The notes under the pieces: generated by a model
Told to the model about the DNA's origin: nothing
Database searches by the model: none
What the model saw: the letters and a program-made list of their open reading frames with translations, nothing else
Part shown: positions 1 to 9,522 of the stretch, one piece after another
Layout of the letters: every line of letters starts with the position of its first letter
Position numbering within the stretch: position 1 is the first letter of the stretch
Translations under genes and position numbers: made by a program
Assembly: GCA_034506315.1 (NCBI GenBank)
Contig: JAPDPT010000006.1
Coordinates: 30,011 to 94,010, forward strand
DNA: 64,000 bases
From: a candidate division KSB1 bacterium
Lineage (GTDB): Bacteria; Zhuqueibacterota; Zhuqueibacteria; Oleimicrobiales; Geothermoviventaceae
Direction: 5' to 3'

Positions 1-1
1 G

Positions 2-1060
2 GCGCTCGCCGTCCCGGCCACGATCCTTTCTGCCCTGGCGCGGGCCGCTCGCCAGGGGATCCTGGTGAAGGGGGGCGCCTACCTGGAGGCCCTGGGCAAG
101 CTGCGAGCCGTCGCCTTCGACAAGACCGGCACTCTGACCAGCGGTTCTCTGGAGGTGGCGGAGGTGGCGGCTCTCGGCCGATCCTCCGCGAGGGAGGTGC
201 TAATGCTTGCGGCTTCGGCGGTGCAACAGGTTCCTCATCCGTTGGATCGCGCGCTGGTTCGAGAAGCTGAGCGATTGGGGCTGGACACCTATGAGGCAGA
301 GAACGTGCGGGCCCTGCCCGGACGAGGAGTGGTGGCCACGGTCCGGGGTAGGAGGGTACTCGTCGGTAACCGTCACCTGATCGAGCAGGAAACCGGGGTT
401 GCCCTACCTCCTGAGATGGTTCGCACCCTCGAGGAGATGGCCGGCAAGGGCATGACCCCGTGTATGGTGTGGATTGATGATGCTCCCGGCGCGATCATTG
501 GGTTTCGTGACAGCTTGCGATCGGGCTCCGCTGCTGCGATGCGATCCCTGCGGCGTCTCGGCATTGAGCACATAGCGATGTTGTCCGGGGATGCGCATTC
601 GGCAGCGGCAGCCGTCGCAGCGCGATTGGAAATCGACGAAGTCCACGCTGAACTTCTCCCCGAAGAAAAGGTTCGCCGGGTCGAGGATCTGGTACGAAGG
701 TATCAGGTGGTGGCTATGGTGGGCGACGGGGTGAACGATGCCCCTGCCATGGCCCGGGCTACGCTCGGGATTGCCACGGGGGCGTCTCTGTCCGACGTGG
801 CGCTGGAGACTTCGGACGTGGCGATTCTGAGCCACGAACTGGCCAGATTGCCCTATGCGGTGGCCCTGGGGCGGGCCAGTCGCCGCGTGCTGCGGCAAAA
901 TCTGGCCCTTTCTCTGGGGGTTATTGCGATACTCGCGCCTCTGGCTGCGCTGGGATTGGCCGGTATACCCCTGACCATCCTGCTGCACGAAGGGAGCACG
1001 CTGGCCGTGGTCCTGAACGCATTGCGCCTGCTGACCTTTGAGGCCGGGGAAGCCTTGTAG
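2..1060 (+). CDS. Heavy-metal P1B-type ATPase, C-terminal part (5' truncated by window)
   Basis: The reading frame is open from base 2, so the gene begins before the window; 352 residues are visible. They cover the end of the metal-binding transmembrane helix 6 (ALAVPAT, which normally follows the CPC/SPC metal motif, here cut off), the phosphorylation motif DKTGTLT at about residue 40, the hinge GDGVNDAP at about 241 and the last two helices. The HEGST motif in the final helix (about 329) followed by NALRLL is closer to P1B-4 (Co/Fe-type) pumps than to ZntA-type ones, but the specificity residues of helix 6 are missing. Established: such pumps export metal ions across the inner membrane using ATP. 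Metal identity is not decidable here. Confidence 0.93.
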   Translation, partial: ALAVPATILSALARAARQGILVKGGAYLEALGKLRAVAFDKTGTLTSGSLEVAEVAALGRSSAREVLMLAASAVQQVPHPLDRALVREAERLGLDTYEAENVRALPGRGVVATVRGRRVLVGNRHLIEQETGVALPPEMVRTLEEMAGKGMTPCMVWIDDAPGAIIGFRDSLRSGSAAAMRSLRRLGIEHIAMLSGDAHSAAAAVAARLEIDEVHAELLPEEKVRRVEDLVRRYQVVAMVGDGVNDAPAMARATLGIATGASLSDVALETSDVAILSHELARLPYAVALGRASRRVLRQNLALSLGVIAILAPLAALGLAGIPLTILLHEGSTLAVVLNALRLLTFEAGEAL

Positions 1061-1579
1061 GCCTCGGTCGCCTCCGCTCTCGATCTTGTTCCGCGCTCCC
1101 CCAGTTTCTCGAATGTGAGCAGATCCGGGCTCGAATTTTGTGCAAAGGGTCGGTCACCCGGGCCATGATGCCTATCTCTTGGCAGATGCCCGCCGGCGCA
1201 CGATTTCTGCCTGGCGCTGAGAGATTTCCTGTAGGCCGTTAGTCCTCGTCTATCTCTGGCCGCACCGTCGGGGAAGTAATGGCCGGCCGGATCTCGAGGA
1301 GGTATGCGTCGCAGTCGTGTCGTGTGCCGTTTAGGGCATGGGGATTGGAACAGCAGTGTACCATTTTCAAACAACCCTCAAGCAGGATGTTGACGAAAAA
1401 TGACCAGTTCCCCGAGCAAGGGGCGTTGCTCCCTCGACCCGGTGCGGCGGAAGGAGATCTGCGACGAGGTAGAACTCTGCGAAGGCGCAGATAAGTGACT
1501 CGGGTCACAGCAAAGGGGGCACGATCCTTGTAACTACATTTGACACCAATGGTAGGTGGATCAATCCGCGAGGGAGGCA
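1061..1579. other. Intergenic region, about 520 bases
   Basis: No convincing gene is seen. The only structured element I can point to is a GTGA-N6-TCAC palindrome at 1495-1508. A TTGACA at 1540-1545 lacks a matching -10 box. Confidence 0.6.
1495..1508. promoter_or_regulatory. CRP/FNR-like palindrome
   Basis: GTGA-N6-TCAC, a perfect dyad with the half-site spacing used by the CRP/FNR regulator family, lies about 70 bases upstream of the transglycosylase gene at 1580. No regulator gene is present in the window, and a 5-bp dyad can occur by chance, so this is only a candidate operator. Confidence 0.3.
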
Positions 1580-2269
1580 ATGCGAAGCATTGGTAAGAGC
1601 TGGGTAGTGGCGATTCGGGTGCTCGCAGTGGTCGTGGGAGCAGGTTTTGTCGTTGGCTTCACGTTCAATTATCGCGAGAACCAGAAGAGGGCCGATCAGA
1701 TCGAGAAGCTGGAACGGGCGTTCAACGAGCTGAGGGCGGCGCTGAACGTCGATTCAATGCGCCAGTACCACGTGCAGAGGCTCATGCGCCTCATCGAGCA
1801 GGCCAATCCGACAATGCCGTCTGACGTCCGATATGAAGTTGCGAGCACGATCTATGAGATGAGCCTCAAGTACACCAACCTGGATGTGGACCTGATCGCC
1901 GCGACCATTACCCAGGAAACCGGTGGGACGTGGAACCCCGAGCTGGTTTCACCCGCGGGCGCGATAGGTCTGATGCAAGTCATGCCCGCGACAGGCCAAT
2001 TCATCGCCTACTACGAAGGGATCACTTGGTCGGACCCCATGAGCGTTCTGACCGATCCGGTGTACAATATTCGCATCGGGTGCCGTTATCTGTCGAGCCT
2101 GGTGGAACGCTACGGACTGGAAGGGGGTTTGGCGGCCTACAATGTAGGGGAGCGCGGCGCGGCGGCCTGGCTGGCCGGCGCTAAGTCGGCCCGGCTGCTG
2201 CCTGAAGAGACGCAACGCTATGTGCCGGCTGTAATGGAACTCTATCGAAAGGGGAAGCAGAGCTCATAG
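1580..2269 (+). CDS. Membrane-anchored lytic transglycosylase (SLT domain)
   Basis: 229 residues. An N-terminal hydrophobic anchor (about 7-27) is followed by a short coiled coil (about 35-55) and an SLT/GH23 domain. The catalytic glutamate is E113 in TQETGGTW; SPAGAIGLMQ and AAYNVGE are the usual SLT motifs. The family cleaves the MurNAc-GlcNAc bond of peptidoglycan to leave 1,6-anhydro ends; here the domain should face the periplasm. The ATG at 1580 follows AGGGAGG very closely; an in-frame GTG at 1556 would add eight residues. It is a clear paralogue of the gene at 8676 with the same architecture, including an LNVDS/VNVDS linker. One odd feature: AAYNVGE has V where AYNGG is usual. Confidence 0.9.
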   Translation: MRSIGKSWVVAIRVLAVVVGAGFVVGFTFNYRENQKRADQIEKLERAFNELRAALNVDSMRQYHVQRLMRLIEQANPTMPSDVRYEVASTIYEMSLKYTNLDVDLIAATITQETGGTWNPELVSPAGAIGLMQVMPATGQFIAYYEGITWSDPMSVLTDPVYNIRIGCRYLSSLVERYGLEGGLAAYNVGERGAAAWLAGAKSARLLPEETQRYVPAVMELYRKGKQSS

Positions 2270-2329
2270 CAGGGGGAGACAAACCAAAGCCCACCCTCAC
2301 AGCTTTGGTCCGTTCCTCTCTCACGGCGG

Positions 2330-2362
2330 AAGACCTCTCCCTACCCCTCGGGGAGAGGTCTT
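2330..2362 (+). terminator. Candidate terminator hairpin after the first transglycosylase gene
   Basis: A perfect 12-bp inverted repeat (2330-2341 with 2351-2362) and 9-base loop. The following bases have only a poor T tract, so termination may be weak or factor-dependent. Confidence 0.5.
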
Positions 2363-2450
2363 GCCGTATTTGGCGATACGCGGAAGCGCGGCCCTTTCCT
2401 TGCCCTATATAGGCCGGTCCTCTTACCTTTCAGCCCCACTGGGATAGCCC

Positions 2451-2479
2451 TTGATTCTATGCGGCCGATTTTCTAAACT
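2451..2479 (+). promoter_or_regulatory. Promoter of folE (TTGATT-N17-TAAACT)
   Basis: A -35-like TTGATT at 2451-2456 and a -10-like TAAACT at 2474-2479, separated by 17 bases, about 45 bases before folE. The same layout recurs before other operons in the window. Confidence 0.6.
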
Positions 2480-2526
2480 CATTCCCCCCTCAGAGGCTGT
2501 GTAAGAGAAGCGGGGGTGGAGAAGCG

Positions 2527-3117
2527 TTGTCGACTTGGGAGGCAGGATTGTACGAGGAAGACATCAAGCAGCTCGTGTCGAGGTTTCTCGCTCTTATCGG
2601 AGAGGATCCTCAGCGGGAGGGACTCTTGCGAACCCCGGAGAGGGTTGCCAACGCGTGGCAATTCCTCACCAAAGGCTACCGCGACCGTTTGGAGGACGTC
2701 ATTAACGGGGCCATCTTCGAGGAGACCACGGGGGACGTCGTTGTGGTGAAGGATGTGGATTTTTACAGCATGTGCGAGCACCATCTCCTTCCGTTCTTTG
2801 GGAAGGCGCACGTGGCTTACGTACCCGACGGGCGCATCATCGGCATCAGCAAGATCCCCCGCATCATCGAGATGTATGCAAGAAGGCTCCAGGTCCAGGA
2901 GCGACTCACCGAGCAGATCGCGCAGACCCTGTGCGACGTCCTGAAGCCGAAGGGGGTGGCCGTTGTACTGCAGGCTCAACACCTGTGCATGATCATGCGC
3001 GGAGTCGAAAAAAAGGATTCGCTGATCACGACGCGGGCCTTCCACGGCTGTTTCCGGGATGACGCAAACCTCAGGAGGGAGTTTCTCGATCTGCTTCGCC
3101 TGGAAGTGCCAAGGTAA
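2527..3117 (+). CDS. folE: GTP cyclohydrolase I
   Basis: 196 residues, a typical length. Converts GTP to 7,8-dihydroneopterin triphosphate, the entry to folate or queuosine-type pterin synthesis, as a cytosolic zinc enzyme. The CEHHLLPF motif (C83, with H85/H86) and QHLCM (C154) supply the zinc ligands, and the GISKIPRI and QERLT segments are characteristic. Two starts are possible: TTG at 2527 after GGTGGAG, or TTG at 2548 after a better placed GGGAGG (2537-2542), giving 189 residues. A promoter sits just upstream. The next gene follows after 70 bases, which include a short hairpin (3123-3139), and is probably co-transcribed. Confidence 0.95.
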   Translation: MSTWEAGLYEEDIKQLVSRFLALIGEDPQREGLLRTPERVANAWQFLTKGYRDRLEDVINGAIFEETTGDVVVVKDVDFYSMCEHHLLPFFGKAHVAYVPDGRIIGISKIPRIIEMYARRLQVQERLTEQIAQTLCDVLKPKGVAVVLQAQHLCMIMRGVEKKDSLITTRAFHGCFRDDANLRREFLDLLRLEVPR

Positions 3118-3187
3118 TGCTTCCTTCGGGTCCCGAAGGGGCGATATGGGGTAGCTCTTGGAAAAGCTCAGTGAGGAGGAGGGAGCC

Positions 3188-3874
3188 ATGCCGAAATTGA
3201 CGTATCTGGGGCACGCAGCCTTTCTGATCGAAGGGAAGGAGCATCGTTTGGTCATTGACCCATTCCTGACCGGAAATCCCTTAGCCGCGGCCAAAGCTGA
3301 ACAGGTCAAAGCCGACTTTGTCCTGTTGACACACGGACATGGGGATCACGTGGGGGACGGGCTGGCCATCGCGAAGGCGAACCGTGCCACAATCATTGCC
3401 CCGTACGAGCTGGCCATGTACTGCCAGCAGCAGGGAGCGACCGTACACCCGATGCACATCGGTGGCGCGTTTTCTTTCCCCTTCGGCCGAGTCAAACTCA
3501 CCATCGCCCATCACGGCTCCGGCATGGAGATCGACGGCAAGATGGCTTACATGGGCAATCCCTGTGGCTACCTCATCACGATGGACGGCAAGACCATCTA
3601 CCACGCCGGCGATACGGGCCTGTTCCTGGATATGCAGCTTATAGGTGAAATGAATCACATCGACGTGGCGCTCCTGCCCATCGGCGACAATTTTACGATG
3701 GGAGTCGACGACGCCGTAAAGGCAGTGGAGCTCTTGAAGCCCTCCCTCGCCGTGCCCATGCACTACAAGACGTTCGGGGTGATCGATCAGGACCCGCATG
3801 AGTTCGCGCGAAAGGTGGAGGCCAAAGGGTTCCGGGCTAGGGTTCTCGGTTTTGGCGAATCCCTCGAAGTCTGA
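3188..3874 (+). CDS. UPF0173 metal-dependent hydrolase (metallo-beta-lactamase fold)
   Basis: 228 residues, the usual length for UPF0173. The metallo-beta-lactamase metal motif THGHGDH is near residue 50; further metal ligands are likely in AHHGSG, HAGDTG and MHYKT. The physiological substrate of this widespread cytosolic family is unknown. The ATG at 3188 is preceded by GAGGAGGGAG at good spacing; a TTG at 3158 would add ten residues but has no such site. It probably shares the folE transcript. Confidence 0.9.
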   Translation: MPKLTYLGHAAFLIEGKEHRLVIDPFLTGNPLAAAKAEQVKADFVLLTHGHGDHVGDGLAIAKANRATIIAPYELAMYCQQQGATVHPMHIGGAFSFPFGRVKLTIAHHGSGMEIDGKMAYMGNPCGYLITMDGKTIYHAGDTGLFLDMQLIGEMNHIDVALLPIGDNFTMGVDDAVKAVELLKPSLAVPMHYKTFGVIDQDPHEFARKVEAKGFRARVLGFGESLEV

Positions 3875-4024
3875 GGCGCGGTACAGACTCGGACGTGCCG
3901 CGTCTGCTGAGGCTGCCTATCGGAGCAGGTCACAACAGAAAGACGGGGGAGGGGGATTCCTGCCGTTCGATCCCCGAGGGCCATCTGCCCATTCGATCGG
4001 TCATGGCGCTAACGGCCGCCTTGC

Positions 4025-4053
4025 TTGACTTTGTGTTGGGTCGATGCTAAAAT
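4025..4053 (+). promoter_or_regulatory. Promoter of the sugar kinase gene (TTGACT-N17-TAAAAT)
   Basis: TTGACT at 4025-4030, a 17-base spacer ending in TGC (extended -10 type) and TAAAAT at 4048-4053. This is the closest match to a sigma-70 consensus in the window and lies about 40 bases before the ATG at 4094. Confidence 0.75.
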
Positions 4054-4093
4054 GCCCGGCGAGTTGCCCTGCACGAGCCCAGAGGAGGACGGA

Positions 4094-5122
4094 ATGGACC
4101 TTTTCGCCACGGCGGAGCGCGTTTTCGCGAACGCTCCGCGCCTCAAGATCGCGGTGGTCGGCGATTTCTACCTCGATCGCTACATCGTAGGGAACATGGA
4201 GGCTATCTCGAGGGAGGCCCCGGTACCGATCGTACGGGTGGAACACGACGAGTATCTGCCTGGCGGTGGGGGCAACACCACGCTGAACGTACGGGCTCTG
4301 GGCGCGGAGACGTATGCCGTTGGGGTCATCGGCGATGACCTCTCCGCGGAGATCATGGTCCGCGAGTTCGAACGACGAGGTGTACGAACGGAGTACCTCC
4401 TCCGGGATCCTCGCCGTCTCACCCCGACCTTCAACAAAATCTACGCTTCGTCCTATCACGGGCGAAAGCAACAGGTGGCCCGATTCGACCAGGAGAATGC
4501 CCAGCCCGTCAGCCAGGAAGACGAGGCGCGCATCGTCGAGATCCTCCAGGCCAGGATGCCCGAGTGGGACGCGGTCATTGTCGACGACTACAACGAGGTC
4601 CAGGAGACGGGGGTGGTAACCCAGGCGATCCTCGACACGGTCGTCCGGGTGTCTCAAGAGGCGGGCGTCGTGACCGTCGGGGACTCTCGCCGGCGCATCC
4701 ACCGGTTTCGACACTTTACGGCTCTGGTGCCCAACGAAGTTGAGCTTGCGCTGGGCCTCGGTCTGGCTGAGAATGTTCACCTCGAAGGCGACGAGCTCGA
4801 TCGAGCCGCCCTCCGCTTCTTGGAAGAGACACGTCCCAGATACCTTATCGTGACCCTTGCGGAAAAGGGGGCGGCTATCTACGAGTGGGGCAAGAAGCCT
4901 GTGCGTGTGCCCACCTGGAGCATTCCCGGCGAGATCGACGTAACCGGCGCCGGCGACACGTTTGCGGCCATGCTTTCGGTCGCTCTGGCAAGCGGATGCG
5001 ACGTAGCGGGAGCCGTGAACCTGGCAAACGCAGCGGCGGCCGTAGTGGTGCGGAAGCTCTTCACCACCGGCACGGCCTCGCCCGCGGAGGTCCTCGCTCA
5101 GCTGAGCCAGGAGCGGCTCTGA
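4094..5122 (+). CDS. PfkB-family carbohydrate kinase, RfaE/HldE kinase-domain-like
   Basis: 342 residues. Ribokinase/PfkB fold: VVGDFYLDRY near the N-terminus, a GGGGNTTLN segment matching the substrate-binding GG motif, and the catalytic signature DVTGAGDTFAA near residue 282. The layout resembles the N-terminal heptose-7-phosphate kinase domain of HldE (RfaE1), which makes ADP-heptose for LPS; the nucleotidyltransferase domain is absent. Exact substrate is inferred, not proven. The ATG at 4094 follows GAGGAGG (4082-4088). It has its own promoter and is followed after 150 bases by the subtilase gene, possibly in the same transcript. Confidence 0.85.
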   Translation: MDLFATAERVFANAPRLKIAVVGDFYLDRYIVGNMEAISREAPVPIVRVEHDEYLPGGGGNTTLNVRALGAETYAVGVIGDDLSAEIMVREFERRGVRTEYLLRDPRRLTPTFNKIYASSYHGRKQQVARFDQENAQPVSQEDEARIVEILQARMPEWDAVIVDDYNEVQETGVVTQAILDTVVRVSQEAGVVTVGDSRRRIHRFRHFTALVPNEVELALGLGLAENVHLEGDELDRAALRFLEETRPRYLIVTLAEKGAAIYEWGKKPVRVPTWSIPGEIDVTGAGDTFAAMLSVALASGCDVAGAVNLANAAAAVVVRKLFTTGTASPAEVLAQLSQERL

Positions 5123-5202
5123 TGGTTTTGTCGGCAGGAGGCCTTCTGCGACCTCTGGTCGAATCCTTGCCGGATGGTTGCGCGAGGAGGCCGCGCGCCG
5201 GT

Positions 5203-5220
5203 TCTCGGCTTCGGCCGAGA
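5203..5220 (+). other. Short UUCG-capped hairpin
   Basis: A 7-bp stem (5203-5209 with 5214-5220) closes a TTCG loop between the kinase and subtilase genes. There is no T tract. It may be an attenuator or a transcript-stabilising hairpin; no function can be assigned. Confidence 0.4.
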
Positions 5221-5271
5221 GGGTCCCTACGGGCACGCTCGTCATGCAAGGACGACGGGACGGAGAATGCC

Positions 5272-8200
5272 GTGAGACTTGCACTTCGGATGCTGGCCAT
5301 CCTTCTCGTTTCTGCTTCGGCGGCTGCGTCGCAATCGATCCAGCAGGACCTCTTCCGCACACCCCTGGCGCCGAAGATCTCGGCCTCGTTGGCCGACCGC
5401 ATTCAGGCTTCCCCTCCTGATGCCAAACACAAGGTCTGGGTGTTTTTCACGGACAAGGGTCTGCACAGCCGGGGGCAGTTGATAGAGGCCCTTTCTGCGC
5501 CGGAAAGATACCTTACGGCCCGGGCCATCGCCCGCCGAAGAAAAGTCCGTGAGGCCGCGTCCCTCTGCGAGTTCCCGGATCTCCCTGTTTACGAGCCCTA
5601 CGTGCAGGCCATCTTAGCGACGGGGGCTAGGCTGCGGACCCGTTCCCGTTGGCTGAACGCCGTCAGTGTGCACGCTACTCCCCGTCAGCTGATGGACATC
5701 GCGTCATTACCCTTTGTTGCCCATTTACGACCGGTGCTGGGCGCACGAAGGCCGCAGGTTGAGGAGGATCATCTCTCAACGGAAACCGTGGCTCCGCAGA
5801 TCACTGTCCCCAGGTATCGGTTGGACTACGGGCCCTCCAAGGAACAGCTGGAACAGATCCAGGTGCCCTTGCTTCATGAGCTGGGATACACGGGCCGAGG
5901 TGTACTGGTGGCGATGTTCGACACCGGTTTCTTTAAGCGCCACGAGGCTTTCTCCCGTCTGCGGATTGTGGCGGAGCGCGATTTCGTGATGGGCGACGGG
6001 GATACCGAGCGCGACCTCGACGATCCAAATGACTACTCTGACGCGCACGGCACGTACACCTGGTCTACGCTCGCAGGCTTTTGGGAAGGAGAGCTGATCG
6101 GCCCGGCTTATGGTGCGGATTTTCTTCTGGCCAAAACGGAGGACGAACGCAGCGAGACTCCCGTGGAAGAGGACTACTGGGCGGCAGCGGCCGAGTGGGC
6201 CGATAGCCTTGGCGCCGATGTGATCTCCAGCTCACTGGGTTATTTCGACTGGTATCGCTTCGAGGATATGGATGGCAACACTGCAGTGTGTACGATTGCG
6301 GCCGATTGGGCTGCGCGCCAGGGCATGGCCGTGGTGGTGGCAGCGGGCAACTGGAACAGCACCGCCTGGGGCCACATCAGCGCGCCGGCCGACGGCGACA
6401 GCGTGATCGCCGTGGGCGCCGTGGACGCCAACGGAACGGTGGCCAGCTGGAGCTCAAGGGGCCCCACGTACGACGGGAGGATCAAGCCTGAGGTGTGCGC
6501 TCGAGGGGTGAGCACTCGCTGTGCCAGCCGCCGCTCAGCGAGCGCTTACGGATCGGCAAGCGGTACCTCCCTCTCGACACCCCTTGTGGGGGGCGTTTGT
6601 GCCCTCCTGCTCGAAGCGCATCCCGAATGGACGGGCTGGGAAGTTCGCCAGGCACTCTTGGAGACCGCTACCCAGGCCCACCGGCCGGACAATGCGTACG
6701 GCTGGGGAATTGTGCAGGCCTTCGCCGCGAGCGGCATCAGGGCCGCCGTCCCGATTTGCACCAGCTTTGACTTGATTGAGCCCGCCGCATCCGCCAACGG
6801 GGTGCTGGACCCCGGAGAGGAAGTTGGCTTTCGCCTTACAATCCGCAACGGGGGGAACGAGCCGCTGGGCGGCTCTCTGCGCTTTCACCTTGCCGACAGC
6901 AGCGTAATTCCGCTGGACACCCTCTTTACCCTCCAGCCGATCCTCCCCGCGCAGGAAAGCGAGATCCGCTGCGAGCGGGTTTTGCGGGTTTCTCCGACCC
7001 CCGGGAAGGCAACTTCGGCCCTTGTTCGGTTCGCAATTGGGACCCGAGAGGGTTTCGTCTTCTGGCGCGACGTAACCTGCAGGCTTGCGGGCGCTTACGA
7101 GCTCTTTGGAATGGTCAAGGAGCTGGGGACGAGCGGGCCCGTGCCGGGCGCCTCCGTGTCCATTCGAGGCCACGGGGCTCCACTCGACTCCGCCTTCCAC
7201 CTCCGTGCTACGTCCCAGGGACACTTTCGCTATCTCCTACCCGCTGGCCGGTACGTGGTTCAGGCCACCGAAGAGGGTTACTTCCCCTCCCTTGCAGCGC
7301 AATTCTCCATGCCGCAGTGGGAGGGAGGGATCATCTACCTTTCGCTTTCCCGGCCGTCGCTCCGCTGGCGCTTGCAGCCGTGGGCCGAGGGACCCGGGGG
7401 GTGGCTTTCGGGCGGTGTTGACGTGGAAAATGCCGGAGACGGTACCCTCTTCGTTACCGTCTTACCGGCGACCGCCGGGGTGCAGGAACCGTCGCTCCCT
7501 GTGGAGCCTCTGCAGGTCGAACTGTGGCGCGATCCTCAGGAATACACGCTTGCCGACGTACAGTCCATCTTTGCCACGTTCGAGGAGTCCAGCGTGCGTT
7601 TTTCCGTCTTGCATTACGGTGCCCCGGCGGCGGACCGAACGTGGCGCTGGTTTCTTCACTTCGACCTTGACAACGATGAAAACACGGGGGAGCGAGTTGG
7701 CGGGCTGGGCGCCGACGGGCGGATTGTGGCGACAGCGGAGGGTGCGACCGTGGAGACCTACGTGGGCGGCCAGTGGCTTCCACGCATGACGATCCGGGAG
7801 GTACAGCTGGTCCAGTCCAGCTTCACCGTCACCATCCCCCAGAGTGTGCTCTCTGGACTTACCGGGGAAACCCTCGTTCCGATGTATCTGGAGGTTCAGG
7901 GAAGGGGCATGGGCCCCTACCAGGTGTACGATCGAGTTCCCGATCCGGGACCCTGGCGCGCGTTTACGCTGGCGCGGGCACCGAGGGGACTCCGCCTCTC
8001 CCCGCCCTCCTGTTCTGTTGAGTCCAGGCAGGGCTCCGGGTTCCGGATTGAGCTGCAGCGCGCAGCCTGGCAGACCTCCCCTCTACGGATCGTGCTCGTA
8101 AGTTGGGATCCCCTTCAGCCAGTTCAGGAGGTGAGTCTGTCGGTTTCCTCTTGTGGTCCGGTGGAAAATCTCCCCGAGAAGTGGGAGCTAACGGAGCCTT

Positions 8201-8457
8201 TCCCCAACCCGTTCGCAAGCCGAACGAGGATCCGGGTTCGGGGCCCGGCAGGAGGGGATTTTCTGCTTCAGATCTACGATCTGCGGGGTCGGGAAGTGTA
8301 CCGGGCGACAAAGGTGGTTCCCCCCCATGGGGAGGCGACGATCGACTGGGAGGGGAGGAGTGTCACGGGCGAGTGGTTGCCGAATGGTCTCTACGTAGCA
8401 AGACTCTCGGTGGCGACTCAGCTCAGGGCGTTCCGCAAGGTCATGCTCCTCCGTTAA
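5272..8457 (+). CDS. Secreted subtilisin-like serine protease with C-terminal sorting domain
   Basis: 1061 residues. Signal peptide (about 1-23), a propeptide-like region, then a peptidase S8 domain with the triad D217 (MFDTGFF), H259 (DAHGT) and S433 (GTSLSTP), and oxyanion N360 (AAGNWN). A CARDB-like segment, a carboxypeptidase-regulatory-like domain (about 610-680) and a C-terminal FlgD-like/T9SS-style domain (about 965-1061, with FPNPF, YDLRG and final KVMLLR) follow. Predicted to be exported and retained at or released from the surface. The GTG at 5272 is chosen for the GGAG at 5262-5265 and the signal peptide directly after it; ATG at 5290 is an alternative. The frame stays open upstream into the kinase gene, but that part is not protein-like. 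Confidence 0.92.
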   Translation: MRLALRMLAILLVSASAAASQSIQQDLFRTPLAPKISASLADRIQASPPDAKHKVWVFFTDKGLHSRGQLIEALSAPERYLTARAIARRRKVREAASLCEFPDLPVYEPYVQAILATGARLRTRSRWLNAVSVHATPRQLMDIASLPFVAHLRPVLGARRPQVEEDHLSTETVAPQITVPRYRLDYGPSKEQLEQIQVPLLHELGYTGRGVLVAMFDTGFFKRHEAFSRLRIVAERDFVMGDGDTERDLDDPNDYSDAHGTYTWSTLAGFWEGELIGPAYGADFLLAKTEDERSETPVEEDYWAAAAEWADSLGADVISSSLGYFDWYRFEDMDGNTAVCTIAADWAARQGMAVVVAAGNWNSTAWGHISAPADGDSVIAVGAVDANGTVASWSSRGPTYDGRIKPEVCARGVSTRCASRRSASAYGSASGTSLSTPLVGGVCALLLEAHPEWTGWEVRQALLETATQAHRPDNAYGWGIVQAFAASGIRAAVPICTSFDLIEPAASANGVLDPGEEVGFRLTIRNGGNEPLGGSLRFHLADSSVIPLDTLFTLQPILPAQESEIRCERVLRVSPTPGKATSALVRFAIGTREGFVFWRDVTCRLAGAYELFGMVKELGTSGPVPGASVSIRGHGAPLDSAFHLRATSQGHFRYLLPAGRYVVQATEEGYFPSLAAQFSMPQWEGGIIYLSLSRPSLRWRLQPWAEGPGGWLSGGVDVENAGDGTLFVTVLPATAGVQEPSLPVEPLQVELWRDPQEYTLADVQSIFATFEESSVRFSVLHYGAPAADRTWRWFLHFDLDNDENTGERVGGLGADGRIVATAEGATVETYVGGQWLPRMTIREVQLVQSSFTVTIPQSVLSGLTGETLVPMYLEVQGRGMGPYQVYDRVPDPGPWRAFTLARAPRGLRLSPPSCSVESRQGSGFRIELQRAAWQTSPLRIVLVSWDPLQPVQEVSLSVSSCGPVENLPEKWELTEPFPNPFASRTRIRVRGPAGGDFLLQIYDLRGREVYRATKVVPPHGEATIDWEGRSVTGEWLPNGLYVARLSVATQLRAFRKVMLLR

Positions 8458-8675
8458 AGGGACTCCTGGGAAGATCCCGCGCAGGGCGGTCCAGAGCTCG
8501 TCGAGGGAACAAAGGGCTCCGCGAACTTGTTGAAGGGACACAGCTGCTAGACCTTGCGCTGCAACTTTTCGACCGCGGATCAGTCTAAGAAGCAGTGCGG
8601 CAGGACGTTGCGCTGACTGCATCCCGTAGGGTCACAGGAGGTGTGTTGGCAGGTCGGAGAAGATCTGGAGGTTTG

Positions 8676-9395
8676 ATGAGGATGAAGCTCGAAGGGAGAA
8701 TGCCGGGTGGAATGGGCAGACTCCTCGGACGGGGTATCATGTTCGGCTCGCTGGCGTTCGGTGTGATCGGCGCCCTGGGATTTACGGTGGGATACGTTCG
8801 GGAATCCGAGCTCCGCACCCGCATCGCCCAGCTGGAGCAGACCATCCGCGAACTGAGATCGACGGTCAACGTGGACAGTGAGCGCTACGCGACGTTACGC
8901 AAGATCGTAGCTATCATCGACAAGCACAATCCGGAGATGCCCGCAGACCTCAAGTACCGCATTGCCGACGAGATCTATCGACTCTCCCTTCGGTTCGACA
9001 ACCTGACGCCGGATCTGCTCTGCGCTGTGATCACCCACGAAACCGGAGGTACCTGGGATCCGAAAGTGGTTTCTCCTGCGGGAGCCATCGGCCTGATGCA
9101 AATCATGCCGACTACGGGCATGTACATCGCGGAGGCGGAAGGCATTAGTTGGACCTCCGCACAGGACGTGCTCTTTGACCCCATCCTCAATCTCCGCATC
9201 GGGGCACGCTACCTCTCGGATCTGATCAGGAACTACGGCGTGGAGGGCGCCCTCGCGGCCTACAACGGGGGCGAACGCTCCGCTGTACGCTGGTTGGCCT
9301 CCGGCAAGAGGGGGGACTTGCTTCAAGACGAGACGCGCGCGTACGTGCCGAGGATCGTCAAACTGCACGAGCAGTACAAGTCAGGTCAGCTCTAA
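8676..9395 (+). CDS. Membrane-anchored lytic transglycosylase (SLT domain), paralogue of the 1580 gene
   Basis: 239 residues: N-terminal transmembrane anchor (about 20-40), coiled coil (about 45-65), then an SLT/GH23 domain with catalytic E122 in THETGGTW, SPAGAIGLMQ and AAYNGGE. Peptidoglycan cleavage in the periplasm is expected. The ATG at 8676 is supported by GGAGG (8667-8671); upstream in-frame starts lack a site. Its similarity to the gene at 1580 runs over the whole length, including the linker, so the two arose by duplication and have since been separated by folE through the subtilase. An excellent terminator follows. Confidence 0.93.
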   Translation: MRMKLEGRMPGGMGRLLGRGIMFGSLAFGVIGALGFTVGYVRESELRTRIAQLEQTIRELRSTVNVDSERYATLRKIVAIIDKHNPEMPADLKYRIADEIYRLSLRFDNLTPDLLCAVITHETGGTWDPKVVSPAGAIGLMQIMPTTGMYIAEAEGISWTSAQDVLFDPILNLRIGARYLSDLIRNYGVEGALAAYNGGERSAVRWLASGKRGDLLQDETRAYVPRIVKLHEQYKSGQL

Positions 9396-9423
9396 GAGAA
9401 CCGTGAAAGCCAACCTTGCACGG

Positions 9424-9455
9424 GAGGGCCAGCATGCCGCTGGCCCTCTCTTTTT
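9424..9455 (+). terminator. Intrinsic terminator after the second transglycosylase gene
   Basis: A perfect 10-bp GC-rich stem (9424-9433 with 9439-9448), 5-base loop and then TCTTTTT. A textbook rho-independent terminator. Confidence 0.93.
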
Positions 9456-9522
9456 CCCGCCGCCGTGGAAACCTAAATCGGGCTGCATCGACCAGCTACC
9501 TCCTCCGTGGCTCCGCGTGCCT

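Noticed and set aside
1540..1545. TTGACA as -35 of the first transglycosylase gene
   Set aside because: No TAnnnT hexamer 16-18 bases downstream; the position would fall inside the gene's leader or start.
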